IMG/VR virus record: IMGVR_UViG_3300034073_003944
Span: 1 to 64,000 of that record
Strand: one strand, 5' to 3'
DNA length: 64,000 nt
Source of the DNA: a virus
The notes below the pieces were generated by a model. It worked only from the letters and a program-made list of their open reading frames with translations, made no database searches and was not told the DNA's origin. Every line of letters begins with the position of its first letter. Position 1 is the first letter of the stretch. The position numbers were made by a program, and so were the translations under genes. This document shows, one piece after another, positions 48,287 through 57,588 of this stretch.

Positions 48287-49147
48287 TCAAGAAACCGTGA
48301 CAATTCCAAAATAATCACTGCCACCCGTCGCCGGTTTACAATAAATAAAAATACAATCATTAGCACTAATACTTAAACCACTAAATGTATAGGTTTGTAC
48401 AGTATATTGTGTAACCGTTTTAGTTTGTGAAACTCCTTGAATTGTTGCGGTAGAGAAATCAGATCCATTTGATGATTTATATACCGCTATTTCAGTACTA
48501 TTGCTCGCAACACCATTTTGTCTTATATAAACATTAACCGTTGACAAACCAGATGCGGGAATCAAAAATGCCGAATCAGCAACAGTGCTGGCAGAAGCAT
48601 CAGATGTTCTTGTAAACGCATTAAAATAAAATGCATTGGCATTGCTTCTATTAGCACCAACTACTATACGAACAACAGATGTAGCAGATATAGGCGATGT
48701 ACCACTTGTTCCACTACTACCAGTTGCGCCACTTGTACCGGCACTACCACTACTACCGGATGTACCACTTGAACCACTCGTACCACTAGACCCACTACTA
48801 CCATTTTGACCACTAGTACCACTTGAACCGTTTTGTCCACTACTACCAGATGAACCATCTTGACCACTTGTACCACTGCTACCTGTTTGACCGCTAGTAC
48901 CACTACTTCCACCAGTACCTGTGTTACCACTACTTCCACTACTACCAGATGTACCCGAACCACCTCCGCCTCCACCACCTACCGTTTTTTGTACAGTACC
49001 ATCAGAGGTTATTGTAAGATATGTTGTATTGGATGGATTTGTTACAAGATTTGTTAATTTGATATATGAAGATGTTAATGAACTATCTACAACAACTTTA
49101 CCTATTGCTGTACTACTTACCAATAATGTTGGTTCATATATCTTCAT
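48287..49147 (-). CDS. Short collagen-like fibre protein
   Basis: 286 residues. The N-terminal block (LTNLVTNPSNTTYLTITSDG) is shared with other fibre N-termini. Residues 58-155 form a Gly-X-Y array richer in Gln/Asp than the others (SGQDGSSG, SGQNGSSG). The C-terminal 130 residues are a beta-sandwich (TVNVYIRQNGVASNSTEIAV). Probably a short trimeric spike or fibre. TATTTATA lies six bases before the ATG. Confidence 0.78.
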   Translation of the reverse strand: MKIYEPTLLVSSTAIGKVVVDSSLTSSYIKLTNLVTNPSNTTYLTITSDGTVQKTVGGGGGGGSGTSGSSGSSGNTGTGGSSGTSGQTGSSGTSGQDGSSGSSGQNGSSGTSGQNGSSGSSGTSGSSGTSGSSGSAGTSGATGSSGTSGTSPISATSVVRIVVGANRSNANAFYFNAFTRTSDASASTVADSAFLIPASGLSTVNVYIRQNGVASNSTEIAVYKSSNGSDFSTATIQGVSQTKTVTQYTVQTYTFSGLSISANDCIFIYCKPATGGSDYFGIVTVS

Positions 49148-49161
49148 TTGTTATATAAATA

Positions 49162-50394
49162 TTATGTTAGTTCTCTAACTATCAAAGATGGATATACCGT
49201 GTAAGTATTATCTATGGTTTTTATACCAACCGCTAATATATCACTCGTATTATCTATTTTTCTACCCAAACCATAATATGGATCCAATACAATCATTTGT
49301 GCTACACTGTTAGCTGCTGTACCCGCAAAATATCCAGTAGCTATTACTGTGCCGGGATTCGTTATAACATTACCGGCTGCAACCACACCAACTTGCGTAA
49401 CCACAGATCCACTTGCATTATTGTATGTTACATCATTTGTTACAGTCGGATTTACTAACAATTCCCATCTACCAGCAAAAGTACTACTGTTACCAGGCTT
49501 TATCAACAAATCCAATTGTTCAGGTATAATTTGAGCACACTTGGATGTACTACTATTATATCTTAAAAATAATATTGCATCATATTCCGATGCACCAATT
49601 GTAGCACCGTTGTTACTAGTAACTACAACTCTTTTACCTGTATTATCAAAACCACCTTCACTTATAACAGTACTACAAACTTGCGTCATCAAACTACCGG
49701 TTGTAGTATTTTTGTGGGTACTCATTTCATATCTTACAGGCAAATTAGGATTTCTCAAGTAAACGGTTTCTAAACTATTGTAATTTGTTATTTCATGTAC
49801 ATATATCAACGCACCTTTTTGTACAACACCATATCTTATTCTACCTATACCCAACCATTCATAGTCCATCATGAAAATTTGTGCTTTATTTGTATCCAAT
49901 ATATTTGCACTAGGACCGCTGCCATTCATTTTATCTAAATTCCAATTACTTTGACTTATGAATGTATCTGTTCTTACACCATTGATAGTTTTTCTAAGCA
50001 CCACACCAAAACTACTACCACTCATTTGGAAAAAGTATCCGTTATCATCATCAAAACTACCAAAACTTTTCTTTATACCATCTACTCTGTTACCGAATTT
50101 GCCTGTACAAATAATTTGTTGAGATTTTCCCGGTTGATATACAAATATTCTTTTAGTTTGTTTTATTGCTCTACTACCACTTGTTGAAGTTACTTTGAAT
50201 GTACTATCAGCACTACCACTATTCCATGTCACGGTAGCGCCTGTTGTAGTTTTGATATCAAAGTAGAAGCTACCACTGTCTACTACTTGTTTACTATCAA
50301 ACAGAGTAGTTGGTTGACTTACACGCCATTTACCGAATGCGTCTATACTTGGACTATCGGCTGCTAATATTCTTGTTTTTTCAAAGTATGACAT
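49162..50394 (-). CDS. Conserved phage structural protein
   Basis: 410 residues. SPSIDAFGKWRVSQPTTLFD near the start, KRIFVYQPGKSQQIICTGKF, GSFDDDNGYFFQMSG, NWNLDKMNGSGPSANILDTN and YEWLGIGRIRYGVV match a well-conserved protein I recall from many large phages, coded near tail or baseplate genes. It has no assigned biochemical role that I can name. Full length and undamaged. Confidence 0.8.
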   Translation of the reverse strand: MSYFEKTRILAADSPSIDAFGKWRVSQPTTLFDSKQVVDSGSFYFDIKTTTGATVTWNSGSADSTFKVTSTSGSRAIKQTKRIFVYQPGKSQQIICTGKFGNRVDGIKKSFGSFDDDNGYFFQMSGSSFGVVLRKTINGVRTDTFISQSNWNLDKMNGSGPSANILDTNKAQIFMMDYEWLGIGRIRYGVVQKGALIYVHEITNYNSLETVYLRNPNLPVRYEMSTHKNTTTGSLMTQVCSTVISEGGFDNTGKRVVVTSNNGATIGASEYDAILFLRYNSSTSKCAQIIPEQLDLLIKPGNSSTFAGRWELLVNPTVTNDVTYNNASGSVVTQVGVVAAGNVITNPGTVIATGYFAGTAANSVAQMIVLDPYYGLGRKIDNTSDILAVGIKTIDNTYTVYPSLIVRELT

Positions 50395-50397
50395 AAA

Positions 50398-51582
50398 TTA
50401 TAATATCCAATATTGGTTTGTTCCATCACTTTGCACCATCATATTTGTTCCTCTGTGACTAATACTTTGCGTCACATCATAATCTATATATGAAGCATTT
50501 GCTACAGTTACATGTACATCGTGACCAGTCTTATCTATTTTCTTTATATTATATATGTTTGTATTACCCACCGGATTTGGTAATACTACATTAAACGATC
50601 CGCTTGTAGCATCACATAATATCGTATAATCAGTGGTTCTTACAACTGTATAATTGTTATAAATTCTTCTTACGGGATAAGTTACACCGCTTACTTGTAT
50701 ATAACTACTTGTTGCTGTATAAAGTGCCCAACTACTTGTTATGGGGTATGTGCTACCGGTTTGCAATAACGAACCACTTCTTATTTTCAAACCACTTCTA
50801 CTTGCAATTGCCCATCCACTTTCACTTACGGGAAAAGTGAGCGTCACAACATTATTATTATTTAATTTTATGTTTGATGGTACAATTTGATTGTTACCAT
50901 AATCGTATGCTTGTACTAGTACAGGCAAATCATCCAAATTATGTGTAAATACCCAAGTACTACTACTAACAAATTGTTGTGCTACTGTATCGCCTGTTAA
51001 ATCACATGTACATGGCGCCCAACTAGCACTTAGTGCCCAACTACTTGTTATAGGATAGGTACTACCTGTACCTAGATAAAAACTTTGTGTTAATCTTTGT
51101 GTGACGCTATTTAAACCTCCCAACGAAGCTACTGCTGTACCACAAGTGTCACGACTAAAAGCAATTATTGCTGTATTTTCATCGTATAAATTTATTACTT
51201 CAGGTATTAACTGATTGTTATACTCATCATATGTTTGTATAACAACATATTGATTTCCCAGATTATGATTGAATGTCCAAATACTACTGCTACAAAATGA
51301 ACCGGTTACACTTGAACCCACTGGACAGTTACAATTGAGTGCGTAACTAGCTGTTAGTGCCCAACTGCTTGTTATTGGGTAAGTGCTACCTGTATTTAGT
51401 GTAGTACCGCCTGAACCTGAAGGACAGTTACAATTGAGTGCGTAACTTGCTGTAACATTTAGAAATTGAACTTGACTACCGGTGCCGTCTAATACTATGC
51501 CACTATCATAGTATTGAAGTAACTTATTATAACTCTCACATATTTTTTGTGAATTGAGGTTTTGTGATGGAAAAACCGGCAT
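50398..51582 (-). CDS. Structural protein with TYPITSSWAL modules
   Basis: 394 residues. Alternating units: a linker TLNTGSTYPITSSWALTASY and a sandwich (STWVFTHNLDDLPVLVQAYD, SIWTFNHNLGNQYVVIQTYD), twice, then a C-terminal beta-domain (IKKIDKTGHDVHVTVANASY). The same sandwich and linker occur once near the N-terminus of the fibre at 34913. Probably a baseplate-to-fibre connector or fibre base. Confidence 0.7.
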   Translation of the reverse strand: MPVFPSQNLNSQKICESYNKLLQYYDSGIVLDGTGSQVQFLNVTASYALNCNCPSGSGGTTLNTGSTYPITSSWALTASYALNCNCPVGSSVTGSFCSSSIWTFNHNLGNQYVVIQTYDEYNNQLIPEVINLYDENTAIIAFSRDTCGTAVASLGGLNSVTQRLTQSFYLGTGSTYPITSSWALSASWAPCTCDLTGDTVAQQFVSSSTWVFTHNLDDLPVLVQAYDYGNNQIVPSNIKLNNNNVVTLTFPVSESGWAIASRSGLKIRSGSLLQTGSTYPITSSWALYTATSSYIQVSGVTYPVRRIYNNYTVVRTTDYTILCDATSGSFNVVLPNPVGNTNIYNIKKIDKTGHDVHVTVANASYIDYDVTQSISHRGTNMMVQSDGTNQYWIL

Positions 51583-51597
51583 ATCATATTATATTAA

Positions 51598-52125
51598 TTA
51601 TAAACCTCTTTTAAGAATATTTTTGATAAGTTCTTTCTTTTCAGCTTTTGTTAACTTACTATTTTCACTTATCTTCTTTATTTCTTCATTAATATAACCA
51701 AGCACTATTTCCTTATCACTCAACACCTTTTCTTGTTTCTTCTTTGGTTCTTCTACAACCACTTTCTTTTTATCTTCTTTAACCTTGATTTCAATAAGTG
51801 GCTTTTGTTTGACGCTCTTAACTTCTTTGATTTCTACTTTATTATATGTTTCAAATTCCACTTCACTTTCCCATGGCGTAATCAATTGATTTTCAACGAT
51901 TACTTCCAATTTGATTTTGGCACTATCTTTTTCGGTGAAGTATTTCTTTAAACTTTTGATGGGTACACTGATACTATCTTTATCTATTTCTCCGTAGAAG
52001 ACGAGGTTTACATCGTCACTTTCAATGATTAATCTTGCACTACTATTTTTATATGAAGCGTTTTTGATACTTGCTTCACAGAGGAAAGTTTCTTCTTTGT
52101 CTAAGTATATGGTATAGGCACTCAT
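51598..52125 (-). CDS. Hypothetical phage structural/assembly protein
   Basis: 175 residues. An N-terminal beta-domain (MSAYTIYLDKEETFLCEASI, SARLIIESDDVNLVFYGEID) is followed by a Lys/Glu-rich helical tail (KVKEDKKKVVVEEPKKKQEK) ending in LTKAEKKELIKNILKRGL. The N-terminal pattern recalls a conserved protein of large myoviruses near virion genes. Not assigned. Confidence 0.6.
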   Translation of the reverse strand: MSAYTIYLDKEETFLCEASIKNASYKNSSARLIIESDDVNLVFYGEIDKDSISVPIKSLKKYFTEKDSAKIKLEVIVENQLITPWESEVEFETYNKVEIKEVKSVKQKPLIEIKVKEDKKKVVVEEPKKKQEKVLSDKEIVLGYINEEIKKISENSKLTKAEKKELIKNILKRGL

Positions 52126-52180
52126 TTTAATAAATTATAAATATAAATATATAAAAGATACTGTATTTGATTACTTAATT

Positions 52181-53053
52181 TTACTTAATTAAAGTCCAAC
52201 CTTTATGAGATTTTATATGTCCTTTCTTTAAATTAGATACTCCAGATCTAGACAATTTAAATTCAGTATAAAATTCATAAGCTGTACAAATTCGTGTTAT
52301 ATTTAAATTTGAGTTATAAAACTTGTAAATTGTTTTATCATACGATGCATTATTTTCTCCCATATATAAACCAATTCTACTATCACTTAATTTTTTCCTA
52401 ATTTCATTTGAATACTTTTTTCCTTTATTTGCAAGTCCTATTTTCCGTTTATGATCTTCGCTTAGTTTTTTTCCTTTATTAAAAATATGTAGTTTTAATT
52501 TAGCAGCAGCTGTTAGTTTTATTCCTTTATGAACTTCTGATAACTTTAATCTTATTTCTTCAGTTACTTTTCGGCCCGTATTTGCTTTACTAATTTTTTG
52601 TTTACTATACTCACTTAATTCACCACCTCGAGCGTCATAATTGAGATTGTAACTCATTTTAGATTCAACCTTAACTATATCTAAGTATTTTTGTTCTACC
52701 AATAATAATTCTTCGCTTTTGACAAGTTCTATTATTTGAAACTCAAAATTAGATTCGCCGTGTTTATTCCAAGCATTTTGTAAAAAATCATTGGGATGTT
52801 TATTTAATCGTAATACTCTTCTATGTTCATCCCATCTTTTTTGAATATTTTTAGAACTGCCTACATAATATTTTCCATCTATTTTATTAATTATCCTGTA
52901 AATCCCGCTTTTTATCGTAGTATCGTTCAAGATTTTTTCGCTTAATGTCTGTTCTGTTTCTAAGATAGTATCGCATTTGTCGTTCTCTTCTTTCTGCGAT
53001 AAGTTCTTCAATTGGCCTGTTAAGTTTTTTTCTTCCCATAAATTATTATTCAT
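52181..53053 (-). CDS. GIY-YIG homing endonuclease with NUMOD repeats
   Basis: 290 residues. SGIYRIINKIDGKYYVGSS (residues 49-67) holds the GIY...YVG motif, with Arg73 and Glu downstream (KRWDEHRR, VEQKYLD). The C-terminal half has repeated DNA-binding NUMOD3-like segments (SKANTGRKVTEEIRLKLSEV, HKRKIGLANKGKKYSNEIRK). A free-standing mobile endonuclease like SegE/F. It sits between two virion genes with no sign that it splits them. Confidence 0.92.
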   Translation of the reverse strand: MNNNLWEEKNLTGQLKNLSQKEENDKCDTILETEQTLSEKILNDTTIKSGIYRIINKIDGKYYVGSSKNIQKRWDEHRRVLRLNKHPNDFLQNAWNKHGESNFEFQIIELVKSEELLLVEQKYLDIVKVESKMSYNLNYDARGGELSEYSKQKISKANTGRKVTEEIRLKLSEVHKGIKLTAAAKLKLHIFNKGKKLSEDHKRKIGLANKGKKYSNEIRKKLSDSRIGLYMGENNASYDKTIYKFYNSNLNITRICTAYEFYTEFKLSRSGVSNLKKGHIKSHKGWTLIK

Positions 53054-53095
53054 ACTTTATAAATATAAAATGTAGAATAAAAAGTAGAAAAAATA

Positions 53096-53491
53096 TTAAG
53101 AAAGCAAGTTATTTAAATCGTTGTCACTATATCGTTTTATGTTTTTAACATCTATACCTGCTTCTGACATCGTGTTAATAATAAACTTCACATCTTCAAC
53201 TTTAACAAAAATATTTTTAGCTGGTAATTCAATTTTTTTCTTGTACTTTTTATTTGCACACTTTACATATATGTCTATTAAAATAGACCTTATTTCTTGA
53301 TTTTTTTTCTGAAAGTCTAGCAGAGCCTTTTGTTGATCCAAGTAATCCCCATAATTTCCATCTCCCCATTCCTGTGGATTGCGAGCACCACCAAATACTT
53401 CTTCTATAACAGCACCTATACACTCTGACCACTTATTGCATGTAGTGCCCCAAGTTTCACAGACATCACCAAATGTACCTGTAACACTCAT
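53096..53491 (-). CDS. Hypothetical 131-residue protein
   Basis: MSVTGTFGDVCETWGTTCNK has three Cys early; the body is helical (DYLDQQKALLDFQKKNQEIR). Its start overlaps the stop of the LamG gene at 53488. Unrecognised. Confidence 0.5.
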   Translation of the reverse strand: MSVTGTFGDVCETWGTTCNKWSECIGAVIEEVFGGARNPQEWGDGNYGDYLDQQKALLDFQKKNQEIRSILIDIYVKCANKKYKKKIELPAKNIFVKVEDVKFIINTMSEAGIDVKNIKRYSDNDLNNLLS

Positions 53492-54690
53492 ATTCCAAAT
53501 CTTGTTCTCGTAGCATTAAAGTTTTGAAGCACTTCACTGGCAGATAATGCACGGTTGTATAGTTGAAAATTAGCTATATTACCACTATGATAATATGGAC
53601 CTGGATTTGCAGAACCATCTATATTTGAACCTAAGCTAAATTTAGGACTAGATGCTACTGCTCCAGTACTTTGTGACGCTGTATTTTTTAATACTCCATT
53701 TATATAAATTTTAACATTAGTACCATCAGCGGTTACCCCAATATGATACCAAGTGTTTGTTGAAGGTACAATCCCAGAACTCACTCTTCCATAACCACTT
53801 CCAAATTCAAATACAAGTTCATCTGATACTACATTGAATCCATAAGCAAGTAATGCTAAACCGCCCGTCGGACCACCAATATCTCTGCCTATACATAACA
53901 AAAATCTATCTGAAGTTGGATCTGAAAAAGTAGCCCATACAACAAATGAAAGAGTTGTGGTAGGAGGATTTGGTATTGAAGAATTTATAACATAATCATC
54001 TACACCATCAAATGTAATAACGCCAAGATTACTGGAACCGAATACAGGAGCATTAGTGAATGTTCCATTATTATTATTTCCACTTAAATCACGAAATGTT
54101 AGATTTTTTGTTCCATTAGTCGCTCCAACTGAAGCTACATAATCCCCAGCAACCGTACCAAGAACAACTTGAGGACCCCATATGTAATATGTACAATTTC
54201 CAGTTGTATTTCTAAATTGCATTCCACGACTAGTATCACTAACAGAAGAAATATAATATGTATACCTCGTCCAAGTGGTTGTCAATGTTTGACTATAAGT
54301 CATATGACTATCATTTAAACCAAAATCTATAGTTTCACCACCACTAGCACCTCTAGCGTATACCGTAACCGTATAACCTTTGCCTGATGATAAAATAACA
54401 GAAGGATATACCGAATATAACAACCCCCAAGCTTCAGTATTATTGCAGGTTACATTGGATCCTCTTACTACTTTTATAGCTGTATTTGTACCTAATGGAT
54501 CCGTTACATCTGTTGTATTATAAGTTATATTACTTGTTGGACCACAATATCCACTCCAATTAGTGGTTAAAGTGTTTGTATAAGTCAATAAATTAGTAAC
54601 AGGTTGTCCTGTACAACTTTTTCTATTAGCAGCATCTAGATACAGTACTAAACCATTTCTTACAATATTTGGACCACGAATAAAAGCCAT
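53488..54690 (-). CDS. Two-domain LamG-type virion protein (2)
   Basis: 400 residues. GLVLYLDAANRKS opens the LamG frame. A carbohydrate-binding-like sandwich (residues 22-190, containing YTVTVYARGASGGETIDFGL) is inserted before the lectin core (GVITFDGVDDYVI...FQLYNRALSASEVLQNFNAT). The insert is absent from the shorter paralogues next door, so the protein looks like a LamG paralogue that gained a domain. Confidence 0.78.
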   Translation of the reverse strand: MAFIRGPNIVRNGLVLYLDAANRKSCTGQPVTNLLTYTNTLTTNWSGYCGPTSNITYNTTDVTDPLGTNTAIKVVRGSNVTCNNTEAWGLLYSVYPSVILSSGKGYTVTVYARGASGGETIDFGLNDSHMTYSQTLTTTWTRYTYYISSVSDTSRGMQFRNTTGNCTYYIWGPQVVLGTVAGDYVASVGATNGTKNLTFRDLSGNNNNGTFTNAPVFGSSNLGVITFDGVDDYVINSSIPNPPTTTLSFVVWATFSDPTSDRFLLCIGRDIGGPTGGLALLAYGFNVVSDELVFEFGSGYGRVSSGIVPSTNTWYHIGVTADGTNVKIYINGVLKNTASQSTGAVASSPKFSLGSNIDGSANPGPYYHSGNIANFQLYNRALSASEVLQNFNATRTRFGI

Positions 54691-54701
54691 ATATCTAATA
54701 A

Positions 54702-55397
54702 CTATATACCAAATCTGCCTCTCGTAGCATTAAAGTTTTGAAGTACTTCGGTAGCACTTAAACCCCTATTATATAATTTAACATTTGCTATATATCCATT
54801 ATGATATGTATGAAACCCAGCATAGCCAATTGTAACATTTTCATTAGACCATGCCCACGGCCCCCCCGCAGTTGCAGTTCCTATTGAAACTGCATTCAAA
54901 TATAAAACATGTGCGTCACCAGAAGTAGTAGCTACTACATGATACCATGTATTTAAACTTAATTGGGTAGTAGTAACATAAATACCAGGATCAGATCCTC
55001 CATATCTTTGCCATAAAAGATATCTATTAGGACCATAATACCAAAGTCCAAATGTTCTATTATTAGCACCACCACTACTTGATCCAGTTCCAACAATTCT
55101 TACCCAATCGCTTGGAGATGAAGATATATAAAACCAAGATTCAACCGTAATATTTGTTGTTAATTGTATGGAAGATCCTTGACCACAATTTACATAATCA
55201 TTTGTACCGTCAAAAACAATAGTGCCACGACCGTTATTACTAAAACCGGGACTATTGATTAATGTACTCGTATTACCATTATTACTTAAATCTCGCCAAG
55301 AATTACTACCACTAACATAACTTTTTCTATTAGCAGCATCTAGGTAAAGTGCCAGACCACTTGTTACGATTGATGGATTGCCTGCTATACCAGCCAT
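54702..55397 (-). CDS. LamG-type virion protein (3)
   Basis: 231 residues. SGLALYLDAANRKSYVSGSN, GTIVFDGTNDYVNCG and VKLYNRGLSATEVLQNFNAT give a complete LamG/ConA domain. Closest to the proteins at 53488 and 55705, including the invariant C-terminus NFNATRGRFG. Probably binds surface glycan. Confidence 0.78.
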   Translation of the reverse strand: MAGIAGNPSIVTSGLALYLDAANRKSYVSGSNSWRDLSNNGNTSTLINSPGFSNNGRGTIVFDGTNDYVNCGQGSSIQLTTNITVESWFYISSSPSDWVRIVGTGSSSGGANNRTFGLWYYGPNRYLLWQRYGGSDPGIYVTTTQLSLNTWYHVVATTSGDAHVLYLNAVSIGTATAGGPWAWSNENVTIGYAGFHTYHNGYIANVKLYNRGLSATEVLQNFNATRGRFGI

Positions 55398-55402
55398 AAA
55401 TA

Positions 55403-55690
55403 TTAAATTGGCATAAAGCTACCTGTATTTGTCCATTCAGGTGTGCTTAATATGGTTAATATTTCTTCGTATGTATATGGACCTTCTTTTGTGGATAAAC
55501 TACTTGTGAAATATGGAGCAACACCATCCCATTTGACGAAGGTTTTTGTGCCGTCAATACTTTTTCTTACAGTGTCTTCACTTGTTTCACATACTTTCGT
55601 AAAATCTACGAGATTAAGTTCACTTACATTAAATATAAGAAAACTTCTATCTTCGTACGGCGGTAAATTTGATGTTAGTTCTTCACTCAT
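55403..55690 (-). CDS. Small tail-region hypothetical protein
   Basis: 95 residues. The sequence (YEDRSFLIFNVSELNLVDFT, YTYEEILTILSTPEW) resembles small phage proteins next to tail genes, but I cannot name a family. It lies between two LamG paralogues. Confidence 0.55.
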   Translation of the reverse strand: MSEELTSNLPPYEDRSFLIFNVSELNLVDFTKVCETSEDTVRKSIDGTKTFVKWDGVAPYFTSSLSTKEGPYTYEEILTILSTPEWTNTGSFMPI

Positions 55691-55704
55691 ATGTTTGTAT
55701 ATAA

Positions 55705-56433
55705 CTATAATCCAAATCGTGTCTTAACTGCATTAAAATTTTGAAGCACTTCACTAGCAGATAAAGTTCTGTCATATATTAATGTTTGAGCAACTCTTCC
55801 TGTAAAAGCTCTCTCTACACCCCCTAAACTAAATCCTTTACCTATAGTAATATTATTCATTACCGCTATAAATCCAGTTGGACTGCCATATGAACCTCTT
55901 GATAATCCCGTTGAATTTCCGTTATAAAAAGTTGTTGAAGTATTTGAACTACCATTATATGTAATTCCAGCACAGTGCCAAGTATTTGCCGTTAATCCAG
56001 ATTGAACAACTGCTTGTGTATAAAATGCATCATTATTATTAGTGATGTTTGAATAAACCCATGTAAGATTTCCAGCATCATTCATTTCTAATCTCGGACC
56101 TATATTTCCTGTAGTTCCATTATACCCATAATTACAATCTATTGGATTTTCATAATTACTAACCGATGTTGGATAAAACCAAACAATTACAGAAAATGAA
56201 GCAAAAGAACCTACTAATGCTCCAGACGATGCATAATCATCGCTGCCATCAAAAACAATACTTCCTCCATTAGAACTGTTAAATGTTGTAGCTCCAAAAT
56301 TGTATAATGTACTATTATAACTAGTATTAGCTAAATTTAACCAACTATTACCACTGCCTTTATAACTTTTTTTATTAGCGGCATCTAGATAAAGTACCAG
56401 ACCACTTCTAACAATTTGCGGTCCAAAATTCAT
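55705..56433 (-). CDS. LamG-type virion protein (4)
   Basis: 242 residues. SGLVLYLDAANKKSYKGSGN, GSIVFDGSDDYASSG and the C-terminal YDRTLSASEVLQNFNAVKTR mark the same LamG family. Three of these genes lie within 3 kb and a fourth at 38989, indicating local duplication plus one distant copy. Confidence 0.78.
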   Translation of the reverse strand: MNFGPQIVRSGLVLYLDAANKKSYKGSGNSWLNLANTSYNSTLYNFGATTFNSSNGGSIVFDGSDDYASSGALVGSFASFSVIVWFYPTSVSNYENPIDCNYGYNGTTGNIGPRLEMNDAGNLTWVYSNITNNNDAFYTQAVVQSGLTANTWHCAGITYNGSSNTSTTFYNGNSTGLSRGSYGSPTGFIAVMNNITIGKGFSLGGVERAFTGRVAQTLIYDRTLSASEVLQNFNAVKTRFGL

Positions 56434-56446
56434 AACAAACTACAAA

Positions 56447-56803
56447 TTAACCCAATGAACCTGTTGTTGCCCAAGGTAATGGCAATTGTACAACAGGCGG
56501 ATTAATCAAATTATCAATTTGTGTTTGTACAGCACTTTCATATGCCAACTTTTGTTCCTCACCCATTGATGTCCATACCCATCCCAATACTTCAGCTTCA
56601 GTCAATTGTTCATATGGTATAAATGCTGATCCTGAATGAATACTCACACCATTACATCCATATACTCTACCATTATAAGTGCTTCCACTATACTCTTGAC
56701 TGCCTAAACAATCCCAGTGTACATTGAATACTACATCAATATAATTGTCATACTTTGGATAAGAATCCATACATCCTACACGCCATGTAATTGTTGCACT
56801 CAT
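56447..56803 (-). CDS. Conserved tail-region protein (DUF7936-like)
   Basis: 118 residues. ITWRVGCMDSYPKYDNYIDV with VHWDCLG, then FIPYEQLTEAEVLGWVWTSMG and YESAVQTQIDNLI, matches a small phage protein often coded near tail fibres (VhWxL...FtPYeeLTEexVigWV...ExxlxxQI). Function unknown. Confidence 0.7.
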   Translation of the reverse strand: MSATITWRVGCMDSYPKYDNYIDVVFNVHWDCLGSQEYSGSTYNGRVYGCNGVSIHSGSAFIPYEQLTEAEVLGWVWTSMGEEQKLAYESAVQTQIDNLINPPVVQLPLPWATTGSLG

Positions 56804-56821
56804 AATAATTTATATAATCCT

Positions 56822-57403
56822 TTATTTATAAATATACTTTTTAAGTATTTCCTTCAATTTTATTTCTTTAAGATTGTCACCCTCAAACTTTCTAGGTGTA
56901 CTCAAATCAACCAACTTATATTTAATCGGTAAATCTTTTATAGTTCTATATGTAGCCAATATGTTTTTGCTGCTGTCATCCACAAAGAATATATCATTAT
57001 ATCCTTCATTGTTTATCTTGTTCAATATCCAATTCGCTTTAGCCTGTGGATTGCCATCTCCTAAAGCTACTACATCTATATCCACATTAAAGTACTTCTT
57101 TATAATTTCTTTTATGTGAGGTATTGCTTCAGTGCCTCTAGCAGTCAATATCACATAAGATCTATTATCAGTACCAGCAGAAACAATCTTATAAAACCGT
57201 TTAGCTACAGGTCTTATCAATGTTGGATTTATTACTTTAGCAAATTGACTAAAATCAAAACGATCACCCGGCAGTGGTTCATACAAAGCATATTCAGCAG
57301 GTGTCATCTCTACCGTTTCACCACTTGATTTAGTTAATATAACTTTACCTTCGGTTTCAAAAATTGTATCATCAAAGTCAAAAATGCGAAGCTTCTTTAT
57401 CAT
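56822..57403 (-). CDS. HAD-superfamily phosphatase
   Basis: 193 residues. FDFDDTIFETEG (residues 8-19) is motif I, YVILTARGTE motif II, and DIFFVDDSSKN motif IV. It lacks the P-loop of polynucleotide kinase, so it resembles the phosphatase half of T4 PseT-type enzymes or a nucleotidase. It could remove 3' or 5' phosphates from nucleic-acid ends. The upstream TTG start would add only two residues; I use the ATG. Confidence 0.75.
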   Translation of the reverse strand: MIKKLRIFDFDDTIFETEGKVILTKSSGETVEMTPAEYALYEPLPGDRFDFSQFAKVINPTLIRPVAKRFYKIVSAGTDNRSYVILTARGTEAIPHIKEIIKKYFNVDIDVVALGDGNPQAKANWILNKINNEGYNDIFFVDDSSKNILATYRTIKDLPIKYKLVDLSTPRKFEGDNLKEIKLKEILKKYIYK

Positions 57404-57588
57404 ATACAATAAGTATCATCAAATTTACTCTCAACTTGTGGCTTATAATCTTTGACTCGTTCCATGACAACATCTCGTTCACCGTTTGTATAAAACATCC
57501 AGTCTCGTATTTCTTCCCAACTACGACCACAACCAATACAGATTTGTTCGTTATCTAATTTGCAAATTCTTTTGCACGGACTCTTCAT
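57400..57588 (-). CDS. DUF1289-type Cys-rich protein
   Basis: 62 residues. SPCKRICKLDNEQICIGCGRSWEEIRDW matches DUF1289 (SPCxxiCxld...CxGCxRTxxEIxxW), a small zinc- or Fe-binding domain common in Proteobacteria. Overlaps the HAD gene start by four bases. Probably a recruited bacterial gene; role unknown. Confidence 0.75.
   Translation of the reverse strand: MKSPCKRICKLDNEQICIGCGRSWEEIRDWMFYTNGERDVVMERVKDYKPQVESKFDDTYCI

Noticed and set aside
34901-53065. T4-type late promoters TATAAATA
   Set aside because: The octamer is on the + strand while the genes are on the - strand; the orientation is wrong for promoters of those genes.
51598-53491. A gene interrupted by the GIY-YIG endonuclease
   Set aside because: The proteins on either side have unrelated composition and complete ends, so there is no sign of one gene split in two.
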